A stretch of DNA of 64,000 nt, from contig CANJIS010000007.1 of assembly GCA_947474565.1 (NCBI GenBank), positions 39,375 to 103,374 on the forward strand, given 5' to 3'. Below the pieces are notes generated by a model. That model was not told the DNA's origin, did not search any database, and worked only from the letters and a program-made list of their open reading frames with translations. Made by a program: the position numbers and the translations under genes. This DNA comes from Alphaproteobacteria bacterium (GTDB lineage Bacteria; Pseudomonadota; Alphaproteobacteria; Micropepsales; Micropepsaceae). Position 1 is the first letter of the stretch. Every line of letters starts with the position of its first letter. Positions 1 to 10,976 of this stretch are shown here, one piece after another.

Positions 1-255
1 GATGCCGGCATTGTTGACGATCACGTCCACCGATCCCAATTGCGCGGCGACGGCGGCGACGCCCTTCTCGCATTCGTCGAAAGAGGACACATCCCATTTG
101 AACGCGGCGATGCCCGTGCGATCCGAGAACGCCTTGGCGCGTTCGTCATTGCCGGCATAATTGGCCGCCACCAGATAGCCGGCTTTTTTCAATCCGATTG
201 AAATTGCTTCTCCGATACCGCGCGTTCCCCCGGTCACCACCGCTACCCGAGCCAT
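1..255 (-). CDS. phbB: Acetoacetyl-CoA reductase (SDR family), 5' part only
   Basis: Read on the minus strand, 85 codons are visible from an ATG at 255 to the window edge. The start MARVAVVTGGTRGIGEA carries the Rossmann motif TGGxxGIG of short-chain dehydrogenases, and an NNAG motif follows at the edge (VIVNNAG). Family knowledge: PhaB/PhbB reduces acetoacetyl-CoA to 3-hydroxybutyryl-CoA with NADPH for polyhydroxybutyrate synthesis. It lies 118 bp downstream of phaA on the same strand, which is the usual phaAB order and is the main reason to prefer this over another SDR enzyme. The catalytic Tyr-x-x-x-Lys lies outside the window. Confidence 0.85.
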   Translation of the reverse strand, partial: MARVAVVTGGTRGIGEAISIGLKKAGYLVAANYAGNDERAKAFSDRTGIAAFKWDVSSFDECEKGVAAVAAQLGSVDVIVNNAGI

Positions 256-373
256 CCCATTTTCCTTTTTTTGATTGTGGGATGAATTAGGCAGCAAAAA
301 TCGGCCCATTCAACAAAAAGGCGATGCCGCAGCGCATCAAATCTGCCGCTTAAATTTTGATCAGTTTTGAGGG

Positions 374-1546
374 CTAACGCTCGACGGTGAGCGCGATGCC
401 CATGCCGCCGCCGATGCAGAGCGTGGCGAGGCCCTTCTTGGCGTCACGGCGGCCCATTTCGTACAGCAGGGTGGTCAGCACCCGTGCGCCCGACGCCCCG
501 ATGGGATGGCCGATGGCGATGGCGCCGCCATTGACGTTGACCTTGGCCGTGTCCCAGCCGAGATCCTTGTTGACGGCGCAGGCCTGGGCGGCAAACGCCT
601 CATTGGCTTCGACCAGGTCGAGGTCGGAGGCTTTCCAGCCCGCTTTTTCCAGCGCCTTGCGGGACGCGGGAATGGGACCGGTGCCCATGACTTTGGGGTC
701 CACCCCGGCCTGGGCCCAGCTGGCGATGCGCGCCAGCGGTGTGAGGCCCTTGGCGGCGGCGTCTTTGGCGCTCATCAGCACCAGCGCGGCCGCGCCGTCA
801 TTGAGGCCGGAGGCATTGCCCGCCGTCACGGTGCCGTCCTTGGCGAAAGCAGGCTTGAGGCCGGCCACCGTCTCATAGGTCGCGCCATCGCGGATATATT
901 CGTCATGCTCGGTCACGACATCGCCCTTGCGGGTTTTCACCGTGACGGCGGCGATCTCGTCCTTGAACTTGCCGGCCTTGCGGGCGGCTTCGGCCTTGTT
1001 CTGCGATGCCACCGCGAAACGATCCTGGTCTTCGCGGCTGATCTGGAATTCCTTGGCGACATTCTCGGCGGTGGTGCCCATGTGATAGCCGTTGAAGGCA
1101 TCCCACAAACCGTCGCGGATCATGGTGTCGATCATATTGAGATCGCCCATCTTCTGGCCGGCGCGCAGATAGGCGGCGTGCATGGACATGCTCATGGATT
1201 CCTGACCGCCCGCCACGACAATGCGGCTGTCACCGTTTTTGATCGCCTGCGCGCCCAGCGCGACGGCGCGCAGACCCGAGCCGCACACCATGTTGATACC
1301 CCAGGCTGCGGTGCCGATGGGAAGACCGGCAGCGATGGCAGCCTGGCGAGCGGGGTTCTGGCCCTGCCCCGCTGTCAGCACCTGACCGAGAATGACTTCA
1401 CTGATTTCGGCGGGATCGAGCTTGGCGCGTTCGAGCGCGGCCTTGATCGCCACTTCACCCAATTTGTGGGCAGGAAGGCTGCCAAAGGCGCCATTGAAAG
1501 AGCCCACCGGCGTCCTGGCCGCCGCAACAATCACCACGTCTTCCAT
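374..1546 (-). CDS. phaA: Acetyl-CoA acetyltransferase (beta-ketothiolase)
   Basis: Condenses two acetyl-CoA to acetoacetyl-CoA, the first step to polyhydroxybutyrate, or runs in reverse during degradation. 390 residues from the ATG at 1546, the usual thiolase length. The nucleophilic Cys is at about residue 88 ([10 protein letters not shown]), the His at about 347 ([10 protein letters not shown]) and the second Cys near 377 (CIGGGMG). The frame is open to a GTG at 1567, but the ATG has AAGGGG six bases upstream and gives the family N-terminus [15 protein letters not shown], so I use it. Co-directional with phbB and divergent from phaR. Confidence 0.95.
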   Translation of the reverse strand: MEDVVIVAAARTPVGSFNGAFGSLPAHKLGEVAIKAALERAKLDPAEISEVILGQVLTAGQGQNPARQAAIAAGLPIGTAAWGINMVCGSGLRAVALGAQAIKNGDSRIVVAGGQESMSMSMHAAYLRAGQKMGDLNMIDTMIRDGLWDAFNGYHMGTTAENVAKEFQISREDQDRFAVASQNKAEAARKAGKFKDEIAAVTVKTRKGDVVTEHDEYIRDGATYETVAGLKPAFAKDGTVTAGNASGLNDGAAALVLMSAKDAAAKGLTPLARIASWAQAGVDPKVMGTGPIPASRKALEKAGWKASDLDLVEANEAFAAQACAVNKDLGWDTAKVNVNGGAIAIGHPIGASGARVLTTLLYEMGRRDAKKGLATLCIGGGMGIALTVER

Positions 1547-1644
1547 GCTGATCCCCTTCACCGCCACTGCAAATATTTATGGAGGGACTATGCCGCGAAT
1601 GCGAGGCCGCAAAAATCTCCGTTTAATGACAATGGCTTACATTT

Positions 1645-1658
1645 ATGCTGCGCAGCAT
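1645..1658. promoter_or_regulatory. 14-bp palindrome in phaA-phaR intergenic region, possible PhaR operator
   Basis: ATGCTGCGCAGCAT is a perfect palindrome, followed at once by a second TGCTGC so that GCAGCA-N5-TGCTGC forms another inverted repeat (about 1652-1669). PhaR of Paracoccus is known to bind TGC-rich sites of the CTGC/GCAG type and to repress its own gene. The position between the divergent phaA and phaR genes fits such an operator; binding is inferred. Confidence 0.45.
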
Positions 1659-1767
1659 TTTTTGCTGCATTTGCTAAAATGGCACTCCAAGGCCCTCGGC
1701 AGCGGTGCTAGGGTTTATCCACAGAGCGTCCGTGGGGGACGCCGAAATTCAAGTTCAGGTGGGTGTT

Positions 1768-2346
1768 GTGTCGGAAGAAAAGCCCAGGGCCGAAGGGCCG
1801 GTCATCATCAAGAAATACGCCAATCGGCGTCTCTACAATACCAAGACCTCCAGCTATGTGACGCTGGATCATCTGGCCGCCATGATGAAAGAGGGCACCG
1901 AATTCGAGGTGCAGGACGCACGCAGCGGCGAAGACATCACCCGCTCGGTCCTGACCCAGATCATCTTCGAGGAAGAGGCCAAGGGCCAAAACCTGCTGCC
2001 GATCAAATTCCTGCGCCAGCTGATACGCTTCTATGGCGACAGCTTGCAGGCTTTCGTGCCCGGTTATCTGGACATGAGCATGGAGAGCTTCACCAAGAAC
2101 CAGGGCGCCATGCGCGACCGCATCGCCGAAGCCTTGGGTGGCGGCAACCAGATGGTGGAAAACCTCACCCGCCAGAATCTGGCGATTTTCGAACGCGCCA
2201 TGCAGATGTTCTCGCCGTTCGGCGGCGCAGGACGCCCCGCACGCGAAAGCGGCGAGGACAAGCCCCAGTCCAGTGAAGTGGACACGCTCAAGAAAGAGAT
2301 GGAAGCGATGCGCCGCCAGATCTCCGAACTGAGCCAGAGGAAGTGA
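1768..2346 (+). CDS. phaR: Polyhydroxyalkanoate synthesis repressor PhaR
   Basis: DNA-binding regulator that senses PHA granules and represses phasin and PHA genes. The N-terminal PHB/PHA accumulation regulator domain is clear (VIIKKYANRRLYNTKTSSYV, then LDHLAAM and DITRSVLTQIIFEEE). The C-terminus is a predicted coiled segment with a Lys/Glu/Met-rich heptad pattern. I choose the GTG at 1768, preceded by AGGTGG, giving 192 residues; the frame is open upstream to a GTG at 1705. Its last codons overlap the start of the next small gene by four bases (GTGA), so the two are probably co-transcribed. Confidence 0.9.
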   Translation: MSEEKPRAEGPVIIKKYANRRLYNTKTSSYVTLDHLAAMMKEGTEFEVQDARSGEDITRSVLTQIIFEEEAKGQNLLPIKFLRQLIRFYGDSLQAFVPGYLDMSMESFTKNQGAMRDRIAEALGGGNQMVENLTRQNLAIFERAMQMFSPFGGAGRPARESGEDKPQSSEVDTLKKEMEAMRRQISELSQRK

Positions 2347-2636
2347 ACCTGCCTGCTAGGGCTGCCTGCGCCCTCTTTCTTTCCAGCCTAACACTGATGG
2401 CCTGCGCGGCGCCCATGGGCCAGCGCGAGGCCGTGACGCGCGCCAACCGTTCGCTCAGCACGTTCTGCGCCAAGGAAGCTTGCGGCCCCACCAAGCTGAT
2501 CAAAGCGCAAAGGATGAAGGATCGCTGGCTGGTGGATTATGAAAACGGCGCCCGCTTTTATGGCGTGATGGTGGACCGTGGCGGAAACACCCAGGTGAGC
2601 GTCTGGGACAAGAACCCGAATCCCACGCGGCCATAA
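2343..2636 (+). CDS. Small putative lipoprotein, unknown function
   Basis: 97 residues starting at a GTG that overlaps the phaR stop (GTGA). The N-terminus is a signal sequence with a lipobox-like LMAC at residues 18-21, which would anchor the mature protein in a membrane. The rest is short and basic, with two Cys (FCAKEAC) and a C-terminal part rich in Tyr/Trp/Val (DRWLVDYENGARFYG). I recognise no family. Translational coupling to phaR is visible; a role in PHA metabolism does not follow from that. Confidence 0.65.
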   Translation: MNLPARAACALFLSSLTLMACAAPMGQREAVTRANRSLSTFCAKEACGPTKLIKAQRMKDRWLVDYENGARFYGVMVDRGGNTQVSVWDKNPNPTRP

Positions 2637-2685
2637 TTTGCTCTAAAGTCTTCTGCTACGGTTGGATCTTTCGGAGGAACTCGCC

Positions 2686-3306
2686 TTGCGTCATTTCCGG
2701 GCTTTGCCGCTTTTGGCCGTGATGGCCGCCACGCCGGTGCTGGCCGCTGTGCCGCTGGATGGCTGGGGCGCTTACAAATTCGGCCTGTCGCCGGATGCCG
2801 CGCGCGCCATACCCGGTCATTCGTTCCGTGCTTATTCGGCCAAGAATCTGTGGAATGAAAACAAGGGCGCGATGGGCGCCACCACTCATCCCAAGATCAA
2901 TGGCGTCACCTATGACTTCAATCTCTATTTCGACGATGGCAGCAAGCTGAACGGCATCGAACTGGAGAATGAGAAGAAAAACGTCACCCTCTCCGATTGC
3001 GGCAATGCCTTTCTCACCCTGTTGGGCCAGCAGCAAAAGGATTATGGCGCGTTCGCCCCGGTCAGCCCCGAGCGCAAGCGCGACACCAGCCAGACCCCGC
3101 CCACATCGGTGGAATGGAAAACGGAAGGCGGCTCACGCTATGAGCTGGCCACCCTCACCCTGGCCGATGAATATGCCTATGCCTGGCGCGCGCGCAAAAG
3201 CGCCGGTGCCAATTACTTGGAAGTCCAGGCGACCTGGTCAGCGCATCCCGACAGCAAGACAGCGGCCTGCGTCACCGGCATCAAATATGCGGGCAAGAAA
3301 AGCTAG
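2686..3306 (+). CDS. Secreted protein of unknown function
   Basis: About 206 residues with a signal peptide (MRHFRALPLLAVMAATPVLA, cleavage after AxA). The start is a TTG at 2686, favoured by GGAGGAA eight bases upstream; a farther TTG at 2662 has no such site. The mature part has a periplasmic look, with two Cys (SDCGNAF, TAACVTG) that could form a disulfide. No family recognised. It converges on the EAL gene, with a hairpin in the gap. Confidence 0.65.
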   Translation: MRHFRALPLLAVMAATPVLAAVPLDGWGAYKFGLSPDAARAIPGHSFRAYSAKNLWNENKGAMGATTHPKINGVTYDFNLYFDDGSKLNGIELENEKKNVTLSDCGNAFLTLLGQQQKDYGAFAPVSPERKRDTSQTPPTSVEWKTEGGSRYELATLTLADEYAYAWRARKSAGANYLEVQATWSAHPDSKTAACVTGIKYAGKKS

Positions 3307-3380
3307 CGGCGGCCAGGAGTTCGATAGCGACAGTATATCGAACACGGCCGCGCCTCGCCCAAAGGGGCTCGGCTAGGACA

Positions 3381-3416
3381 AGGTTTTCTAAGCTCGCTTT
3401 GCTCGCAAGAAAACCT
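3381..3416. terminator. Hairpin between convergent genes
   Basis: AGGTTTTC at 3381-3388 pairs with GAAAACCT at 3409-3416 around a GC-rich loop holding GCTCGC twice. It sits between the stop of the plus-strand secreted protein and the stop of the minus-strand EAL gene, so it could end transcription both ways. T-runs beside it are weak; it may instead be a dispersed palindrome. Confidence 0.4.
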
Positions 3417-3440
3417 AAGCCCGCGACCAGTAATCGGCGT

Positions 3441-5135
3441 TCAGGAAAATTCGGGGTCCAGGGCCGGTTCACCGAAGTGGAAGCCCTGGAAGTAATCCAC
3501 GCCGAAGCTTTGCAGCAGGGCCGCTTCGGCATCGGACGCCACCCATTCCGCCACCGTCTTCAGGCCCAGATTCTTGGCGAGCCCCACCAGGGTGCGGACA
3601 AAGACCTGGTTTTCCGGGCTGTCACCGAGATCCTTCACATAGGAGCCGTCGATTTTGACGGTATCCACGTGCAGCATCTGCAGATTGCGGAACGAGGTAT
3701 AGCCGGCGCCGAAATCGTCGATCGCCACCTTCACGCCCAGCTCGCGCAACTGGGTGATGAAGCGGGCGTTTTCCTCGAAATGATTCAGCGCCGCGGTTTC
3801 GGTCAGTTCCACGATCAGGCGGCTGGCGACATCGGCCCTTTCGCGGATGTAATCGACAAAGCTTTGCAGCCAGGCCGGATCATCGGCTGCGGTGCCTGAG
3901 ACATTCACGGCCAGGGTGATGTTCTTGTGCTGGCGAAGTTGCGTGATCACCGTTTCCAGCGCGAAACGGTCAATCAGATGGACAATGCCCATCTGCTCGG
4001 CGGCGGGCACGAAATAGCCCGCGGTCATGACTTCGCCCTCGGGACGCACCATGCGCAGCAGGGATTCATAATGTCTGACCCGGCGCGACTTGGCGCCGAT
4101 GATGGGCTGATAGGCTAGCTTCAACCGGTTTTGCTTGAGCGCCTGCACGATCTCATCGGCGATGCTCATCTGGCGCAAGCGGCCGCTTTCGCGCTGGGGC
4201 GAGTGTTTGTAGACGGTAAAGCCGTCGCGGCCGCGTTCGCGCGCCTTATCTAGCGCTTCCTCGGCGCGCAGCATCGCTTCCTGGCTGTTGGAGGCAGCCC
4301 CAGGCAGCCATACCGCACCCACCGAACAGGTCGCGGCGACCTGGCCACCGCAAGTGTCGATGATGTTGTCGCGGACGGCGGCGCGCAGGCGGCCCGAGAC
4401 GATCTCGATCTCGCGTTCCTTGCAGTTCTTCAGGATGACGCCGAACTTGTTGCCGGCGGTACGGCCGATAATATCGCTGCCGCGCAATGAGCGGGCCAGG
4501 CGTTCGCCCACGCCCACAATCACTTCCTCGCCGGCGTCGAAACCAAAGCCGTCATTGATCATGGCCAACCGGTCGACCGAGGCGACGATGAAAGCGCAAT
4601 GGCGATGCTCGTCCTTGGCCTTGTCGATGGCCTGGGCCAGTTCGGCGCGCAAGGCATTGCGGTTGAGATGGCCGGTGAGTTCGTCGCGGGTGGCCAGATA
4701 GTTGAGGCGCTGATACTCGCGCGCCCGTTCCGTGGTTTCGCGGAGCAGGCCGACCATCCGCTCGGTGCGGCCGTCTTCGCCGGGCATGCGCGAGCCCATC
4801 ATGGTGAAATTGAGCGGCCCCATGGCGGACGCGATTTCCAGTTCGATCTGGAACGTCGTGGCGTAGGGCGAGCGCGTGTCGAGGATGTTCTGCAGCGGTC
4901 CGCGCTTTTCCTGCGGGATGCTGTCGATCAAAGTCTGGGCGCGGCTATTGTCGAGATGCAGGGGCAGCGTCTGAAGCGCGCCACCCCACACAACCGAACC
5001 ACTTGGGACATGCCAGTCGAACACAGCGGCGGCCGCTGCCTGGGCAGCAAGCCGAAGGCGCATGTTTTCATGCACCACGCCGATCTCTGCAACCGGCAGC
5101 TCCTTATGAAGCTTCTGCGTCAACACACTCACCAT
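3441..5135 (-). CDS. EAL-domain cyclic-di-GMP phosphodiesterase with degenerate GGDEF
   Basis: 564 residues: a PAS-like N-terminal region (about 20-140), a GGDEF fold (about 145-305) and an EAL domain (about 320-560). The GGDEF signature reads AGNKF, so diguanylate cyclase activity should be lost. The EAL half keeps the metal and catalytic residues in their usual blocks: ESL for EAL, NVSG, ELTET, the IDDFGAGYTS block, VKIDGS, AEW and QGF. I therefore expect hydrolysis of cyclic-di-GMP, perhaps with GTP sensing by the dead GGDEF domain as known for similar hybrids. No membrane segment is seen, so it should be cytoplasmic. Not in an operon. Confidence 0.85.
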   Translation of the reverse strand: MVSVLTQKLHKELPVAEIGVVHENMRLRLAAQAAAAAVFDWHVPSGSVVWGGALQTLPLHLDNSRAQTLIDSIPQEKRGPLQNILDTRSPYATTFQIELEIASAMGPLNFTMMGSRMPGEDGRTERMVGLLRETTERAREYQRLNYLATRDELTGHLNRNALRAELAQAIDKAKDEHRHCAFIVASVDRLAMINDGFGFDAGEEVIVGVGERLARSLRGSDIIGRTAGNKFGVILKNCKEREIEIVSGRLRAAVRDNIIDTCGGQVAATCSVGAVWLPGAASNSQEAMLRAEEALDKARERGRDGFTVYKHSPQRESGRLRQMSIADEIVQALKQNRLKLAYQPIIGAKSRRVRHYESLLRMVRPEGEVMTAGYFVPAAEQMGIVHLIDRFALETVITQLRQHKNITLAVNVSGTAADDPAWLQSFVDYIRERADVASRLIVELTETAALNHFEENARFITQLRELGVKVAIDDFGAGYTSFRNLQMLHVDTVKIDGSYVKDLGDSPENQVFVRTLVGLAKNLGLKTVAEWVASDAEAALLQSFGVDYFQGFHFGEPALDPEFS

Positions 5136-5247
5136 CCCCGGCCAGTTTCTCCGGCCCCTTGGCGAGGATCATGCGCAGGCACGCTTTAAAATCCGGTAAC
5201 CCGCGAATGGCGCCAACGCGGCCTAAAGCTTGCGTCGTCAACAACTT

Positions 5248-5589
5248 ATGAAGCCCATCGGCGACCCAGGATTCGATGCCAAGACCACCGCGGTGAACGC
5301 GGCATGGCGGGCGCGCGGCTTGCAAAAACCGAAAGCCACTGCCGATTTACATGGTAAAGGCCAGGACGAACCGCATCAGTCGCCGCCACACAACCGCAAA
5401 TTCCAGGCTTCAGTTTCGTCCCAGAATGGCACGGGCGGCCATGTGCCATTCCGGCACGCGCCACGATTGACCGCCGCTTTCACCGCTCAATTGCTGGGCC
5501 AGATCCTGCCGGATCCGGAACGCCCTTCAGCGCGTGGCTATGGCCCCGAGCGTTTCGCGGCTCTGCCGGGATTCGACGCCAAGTTCTGA
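5248..5589 (+). CDS. Small hypothetical protein
   Basis: 113 residues from the ATG at 5248 (frame open to a TTG at 5230). The sequence is hydrophilic in the first two thirds and ends with TAAFTAQLLGQILPDPE, a pattern I associate with short alphaproteobacterial proteins that carry an AQxLGQ box and are of unknown role. No good ribosome-binding site. Its last 63 bases overlap antisense with the end of the membrane protein gene on the other strand, which weakens the call. Confidence 0.45.
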   Translation: MKPIGDPGFDAKTTAVNAAWRARGLQKPKATADLHGKGQDEPHQSPPHNRKFQASVSSQNGTGGHVPFRHAPRLTAAFTAQLLGQILPDPERPSARGYGPERFAALPGFDAKF

Positions 5590-6123
5590 CGCACGCGCCG
5601 CGCCGATCAGGCCGGCAGCAAACAGCAGTAAAGTCGGCATCCAGGCGCCTTCCAGCATGGTGAAGCCGCCGATCACCAGCGCCAGCATCGCGCCCATCGC
5701 CAAAAGCGCACGGCCCGGTACGCCCGCGAATTTGCTGATGCTCATGCCGATCACCAAAAGACCGGCGATGAAGACGCAAGCCAAAGCATAAAGCGGCGAG
5801 CCGGCCAGCGGCGCAGCCAAGGCGGAGAACAACGCCAACATCAGGCCCAGCACAGACGCCAAAACCGGCAAAGGCCGGCCCAGCGCCGCGAACAAGGACA
5901 GCGCCATCGCCGCGCCGCCCAGGCTGAGGGCCATCATCGCCACCACAGGCATCAATTCGGGAAAACCAAACAGCCCCAAACCCCAGGCCACGGCAAAGGC
6001 CGCCAACAGCACGGTCGCGAACCGCAGGGGGATGCGCGCGGGCGCCCTGGCGTCACGCGACAGCCACCAGACGGCGATGGCCGACAAAAACAAGGTCAGG
6101 GCTGCCAGAGAATCAAAAACCAT
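5527..6123 (-). CDS. Integral membrane protein, unknown function
   Basis: 198 residues, almost wholly hydrophobic, with about six membrane segments (first at residues 3-21, AALTLFLSAIAVWWLS) and a short polar tail. No family recognised. ATG at 6123. It lies 47 bp downstream of aconitase on the same strand and may be read through from it. Confidence 0.65.
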   Translation of the reverse strand: MVFDSLAALTLFLSAIAVWWLSRDARAPARIPLRFATVLLAAFAVAWGLGLFGFPELMPVVAMMALSLGGAAMALSLFAALGRPLPVLASVLGLMLALFSALAAPLAGSPLYALACVFIAGLLVIGMSISKFAGVPGRALLAMGAMLALVIGGFTMLEGAWMPTLLLFAAGLIGAARASELGVESRQSRETLGAIATR

Positions 6124-6170
6124 GCACTGATATTATCAGCGCATGGCTTTGAACGTTGGGCAGTTGATGC

Positions 6171-8876
<2,706 letters not shown>

Positions 8877-9113
8877 GGTCACGGGGAGCGCCTTTATTAA
8901 GGTGTGCAGTTGGGGCGATTTAGTCAAAAACCGCACCAAAAGATAGAGATTTTGGGGTCACAGCCGCCTTTATCGAATGGGGCCGCTGTTAACGCGGACC
9001 CCGGATAAGCCCATAAATTCGCCCAATTCCCCAGACATTATGTGGGTGAAGGGACTCTTGCGGCCGCCCTCTTTTTTAAAAGGGTGCCGCGGGTCGGGGG
9101 CTTAAGGAACGTC

Positions 9114-9896
9114 TTGATTCTCGTGCGCGCGATTACGATTCTATTGCTGTTTGCCTTTGCCGCCCCCGCCGCGGCGCAGAGCAATGCTGTCAGCGCCCGC
9201 AGCAACGGCCCGGTCGCCGACCGGCTCTCTGCCGAGAAGCTGAGCGATGTCGAAGCCGGCATCTACAGCGCCGGCGAGAACCTGAACTTCATCCTGGCGC
9301 CCTATGGCGACAAATATCTGCTGCGTTTTCCCGGCAATCCCGAAAGCTACGTCCTGTCGGTGCAGCGGGTGATCCTGGGCGGGCGCATCCTGCGCTATGA
9401 CACCGGTGCGATCGCCCTTCGGGTTTCGGTGTGGGGCGGCATGACGATGTATACCGCCGAAGCGCCGGGCGGCGTGCCCGCCACCAAGATCGGCGAAGAG
9501 ACCGCCCCGCCCCAGCCGCTGGTCAGTCATAACGATCTGGCTGCCGCGATGGTGGATGAAGGCAATCACCTCGCCTACACCAGCAAACTTCGCCTTCGCT
9601 TTATCGTCGATCCCGCCATTCTCAATAGCAGCGATGAGGACAGGCGGCTGGCGTTCGACGCTCTGGTGAGCGCGGAAGCGGGCATGGAGCGGCTGTTGGC
9701 AAGCCCCGCCGGCCGCAAGGCGCTGGCGCGTTTCACCACCGTGCGCCTGGTGCGCGGCGATAAGGCGTCCATCACCACGGCGGGCAAAACCGTGATGGTG
9801 AGCTTTGCGCCCGCCCAGGGCGTGGAAGGCCGCGCGTCCTCGCGCGAAGTGGCGATGGAATTGGGCAAGTTGCTGCAAGTGGCGGAAGCGGGCTAA
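9114..9896 (+). CDS. Secreted protein, DUF4908-like
   Basis: About 260 residues. I take the TTG at 9114, which has AAGGAA four bases upstream and yields a clean signal peptide ending in APAAAQ; the frame is open from 9042. The middle block ILRYDTGAIALRVSVWGGMTMYT resembles a domain of unknown function (DUF4908) that I associate with Caulobacter relatives. The mature protein is predicted periplasmic. It ends four bases inside the cupin gene on the opposite strand. Function unknown. Confidence 0.65.
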   Translation: MILVRAITILLLFAFAAPAAAQSNAVSARSNGPVADRLSAEKLSDVEAGIYSAGENLNFILAPYGDKYLLRFPGNPESYVLSVQRVILGGRILRYDTGAIALRVSVWGGMTMYTAEAPGGVPATKIGEETAPPQPLVSHNDLAAAMVDEGNHLAYTSKLRLRFIVDPAILNSSDEDRRLAFDALVSAEAGMERLLASPAGRKALARFTTVRLVRGDKASITTAGKTVMVSFAPAQGVEGRASSREVAMELGKLLQVAEAG

Positions 9897-10318
9897 GGCT
9901 CAAAACCGTCAGGGGCCATTTCGAATTTAGAAAACTCAAATCCCGGCGCAACCGTGCACCCCACCAGCGTGTAATCGCCAAGCGAACGCGCCGCCTGCCA
10001 TTCACCCGGCGGCACCACCAGTTGCGGCGCTTCACCCTTTTCAATCGCCGGTCCAAGAAACTGGATGGTCTTGCCGATCTTCAGTTCCAGCGGCGCGCCG
10101 CGATAGAAATGCCAGATCTCGGCGGCATCCACCCGATGCCAGCGCGAGGCTTGGCCCGCTTTCAACAAAAAATAGATGGCGGTCGAATGGGAGCGGCCCG
10201 GGTTGGAGTCGCGGCCCGCGGGCGGAGGCCCGCAATCCCTAAATGTTTCGCGGAAATATCCGCCTTCGGGATGGGGCAGAAGCCCCAGCCGCGCGATGAG
10301 ATCGCCGGCCTCGTTCAC
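9893..10318 (-). CDS. Cupin superfamily protein (DUF985)
   Basis: 141 residues with the DUF985/cupin_5 pattern: HPEGGYFRETF at the start, the STAIYFLL strand, the metal-type WHRVDAAEIWHFYRGAP block, and LVGCTVAPGFEFSKFE at the end. Family members are small single-domain beta-barrels, probably metal-dependent and of unclear substrate. The GTG start overlaps the stop of the upstream exonuclease gene (GTGA), so the two are translationally coupled. Confidence 0.85.
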   Translation of the reverse strand: MNEAGDLIARLGLLPHPEGGYFRETFRDCGPPPAGRDSNPGRSHSTAIYFLLKAGQASRWHRVDAAEIWHFYRGAPLELKIGKTIQFLGPAIEKGEAPQLVVPPGEWQAARSLGDYTLVGCTVAPGFEFSKFEMAPDGFEP

Positions 10319-10890
10319 GCCGCGGCCGGTTTGCTGGCCAAGCTTTTCATGCCCGCGGCTAGGCAGCGGGCGTCGTCCAGCGCATTGTGATCGCGGCCGA
10401 TAAAATCCGCGCCGGCCTTGGCGGCGATGTCGGAACTGTAGACCCCGCGCGGATCAAGGCCGCGCGCGGCGAACCAGAGGCGCAAATCCTGAAAGGGCGG
10501 CAGCGGCGGCAATCCGCTGAGGCCATAAAGCCGGATATTCTCTTCAAGCACCCATTCGTCATGTCCGAAGGCGGCAATCGGGCACGCCCCTGCGAACGTG
10601 ACAAAGCGGCGATAGGCCAGTTCGAAATCCACGCCCTTCATGGTCACGAGGGCGTTGCCGATGCCGGTGAGATTTTCAAAATAGGGTGAGAGGGTGGAAT
10701 TGACCCGCGGACGCACCAGGATTTCAAATTCGTCTAGGATGTTGAAAGCCGCGTCCAGCTTCACGGCGCCGATCTGCACCACTTCCTTGAATTCGCCCGG
10801 CTTCAGCCAATGGCCGGCCATGGAGCATTCCCAAGCCGTGAATTCGAGATCGAACACGGTAAGCACGGCAGGGGCGCGCGCAACTGTCAT
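10315..10890 (-). CDS. DEDDh-type 3'-5' exonuclease
   Basis: About 191 residues from the ATG at 10890 (a GTG at 10905 is also possible). The exonuclease motifs are in order: Exo I VFDLEFTAWE with Asp and Glu, Exo II with GHDEW, and Exo III HNALDDARCLA with the catalytic His and Asp. Such RNase T/KapD-like enzymes trim single-stranded RNA or DNA ends. The substrate cannot be told from sequence. First gene of a two-gene unit with the DUF985 cupin; its promoter region contains the CtrA box at 10921. Confidence 0.8.
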   Translation of the reverse strand: MTVARAPAVLTVFDLEFTAWECSMAGHWLKPGEFKEVVQIGAVKLDAAFNILDEFEILVRPRVNSTLSPYFENLTGIGNALVTMKGVDFELAYRRFVTFAGACPIAAFGHDEWVLEENIRLYGLSGLPPLPPFQDLRLWFAARGLDPRGVYSSDIAAKAGADFIGRDHNALDDARCLAAGMKSLASKPAAA

Positions 10891-10920
10891 AATGGGCCGA
10901 ATCACGATATGCAGCCCACA

Positions 10921-10935
10921 TTAACCTATCGTTAA
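10921..10935. promoter_or_regulatory. CtrA box (TTAA-N7-TTAA)
   Basis: TTAACCTATCGTTAAC begins at 10921: both half sites match the CtrA consensus exactly with the canonical seven-base spacing. It sits between the divergent exonuclease gene (start 10890) and the membrane protein gene (start 10977), 42 bases before the latter. CtrA is the cell-cycle response regulator of Caulobacter-type bacteria. Confidence 0.7.
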
Positions 10936-10976
10936 CGACATTCCGCCGAGCGTTGCCTTGCTTACCGGAGTGCGTC

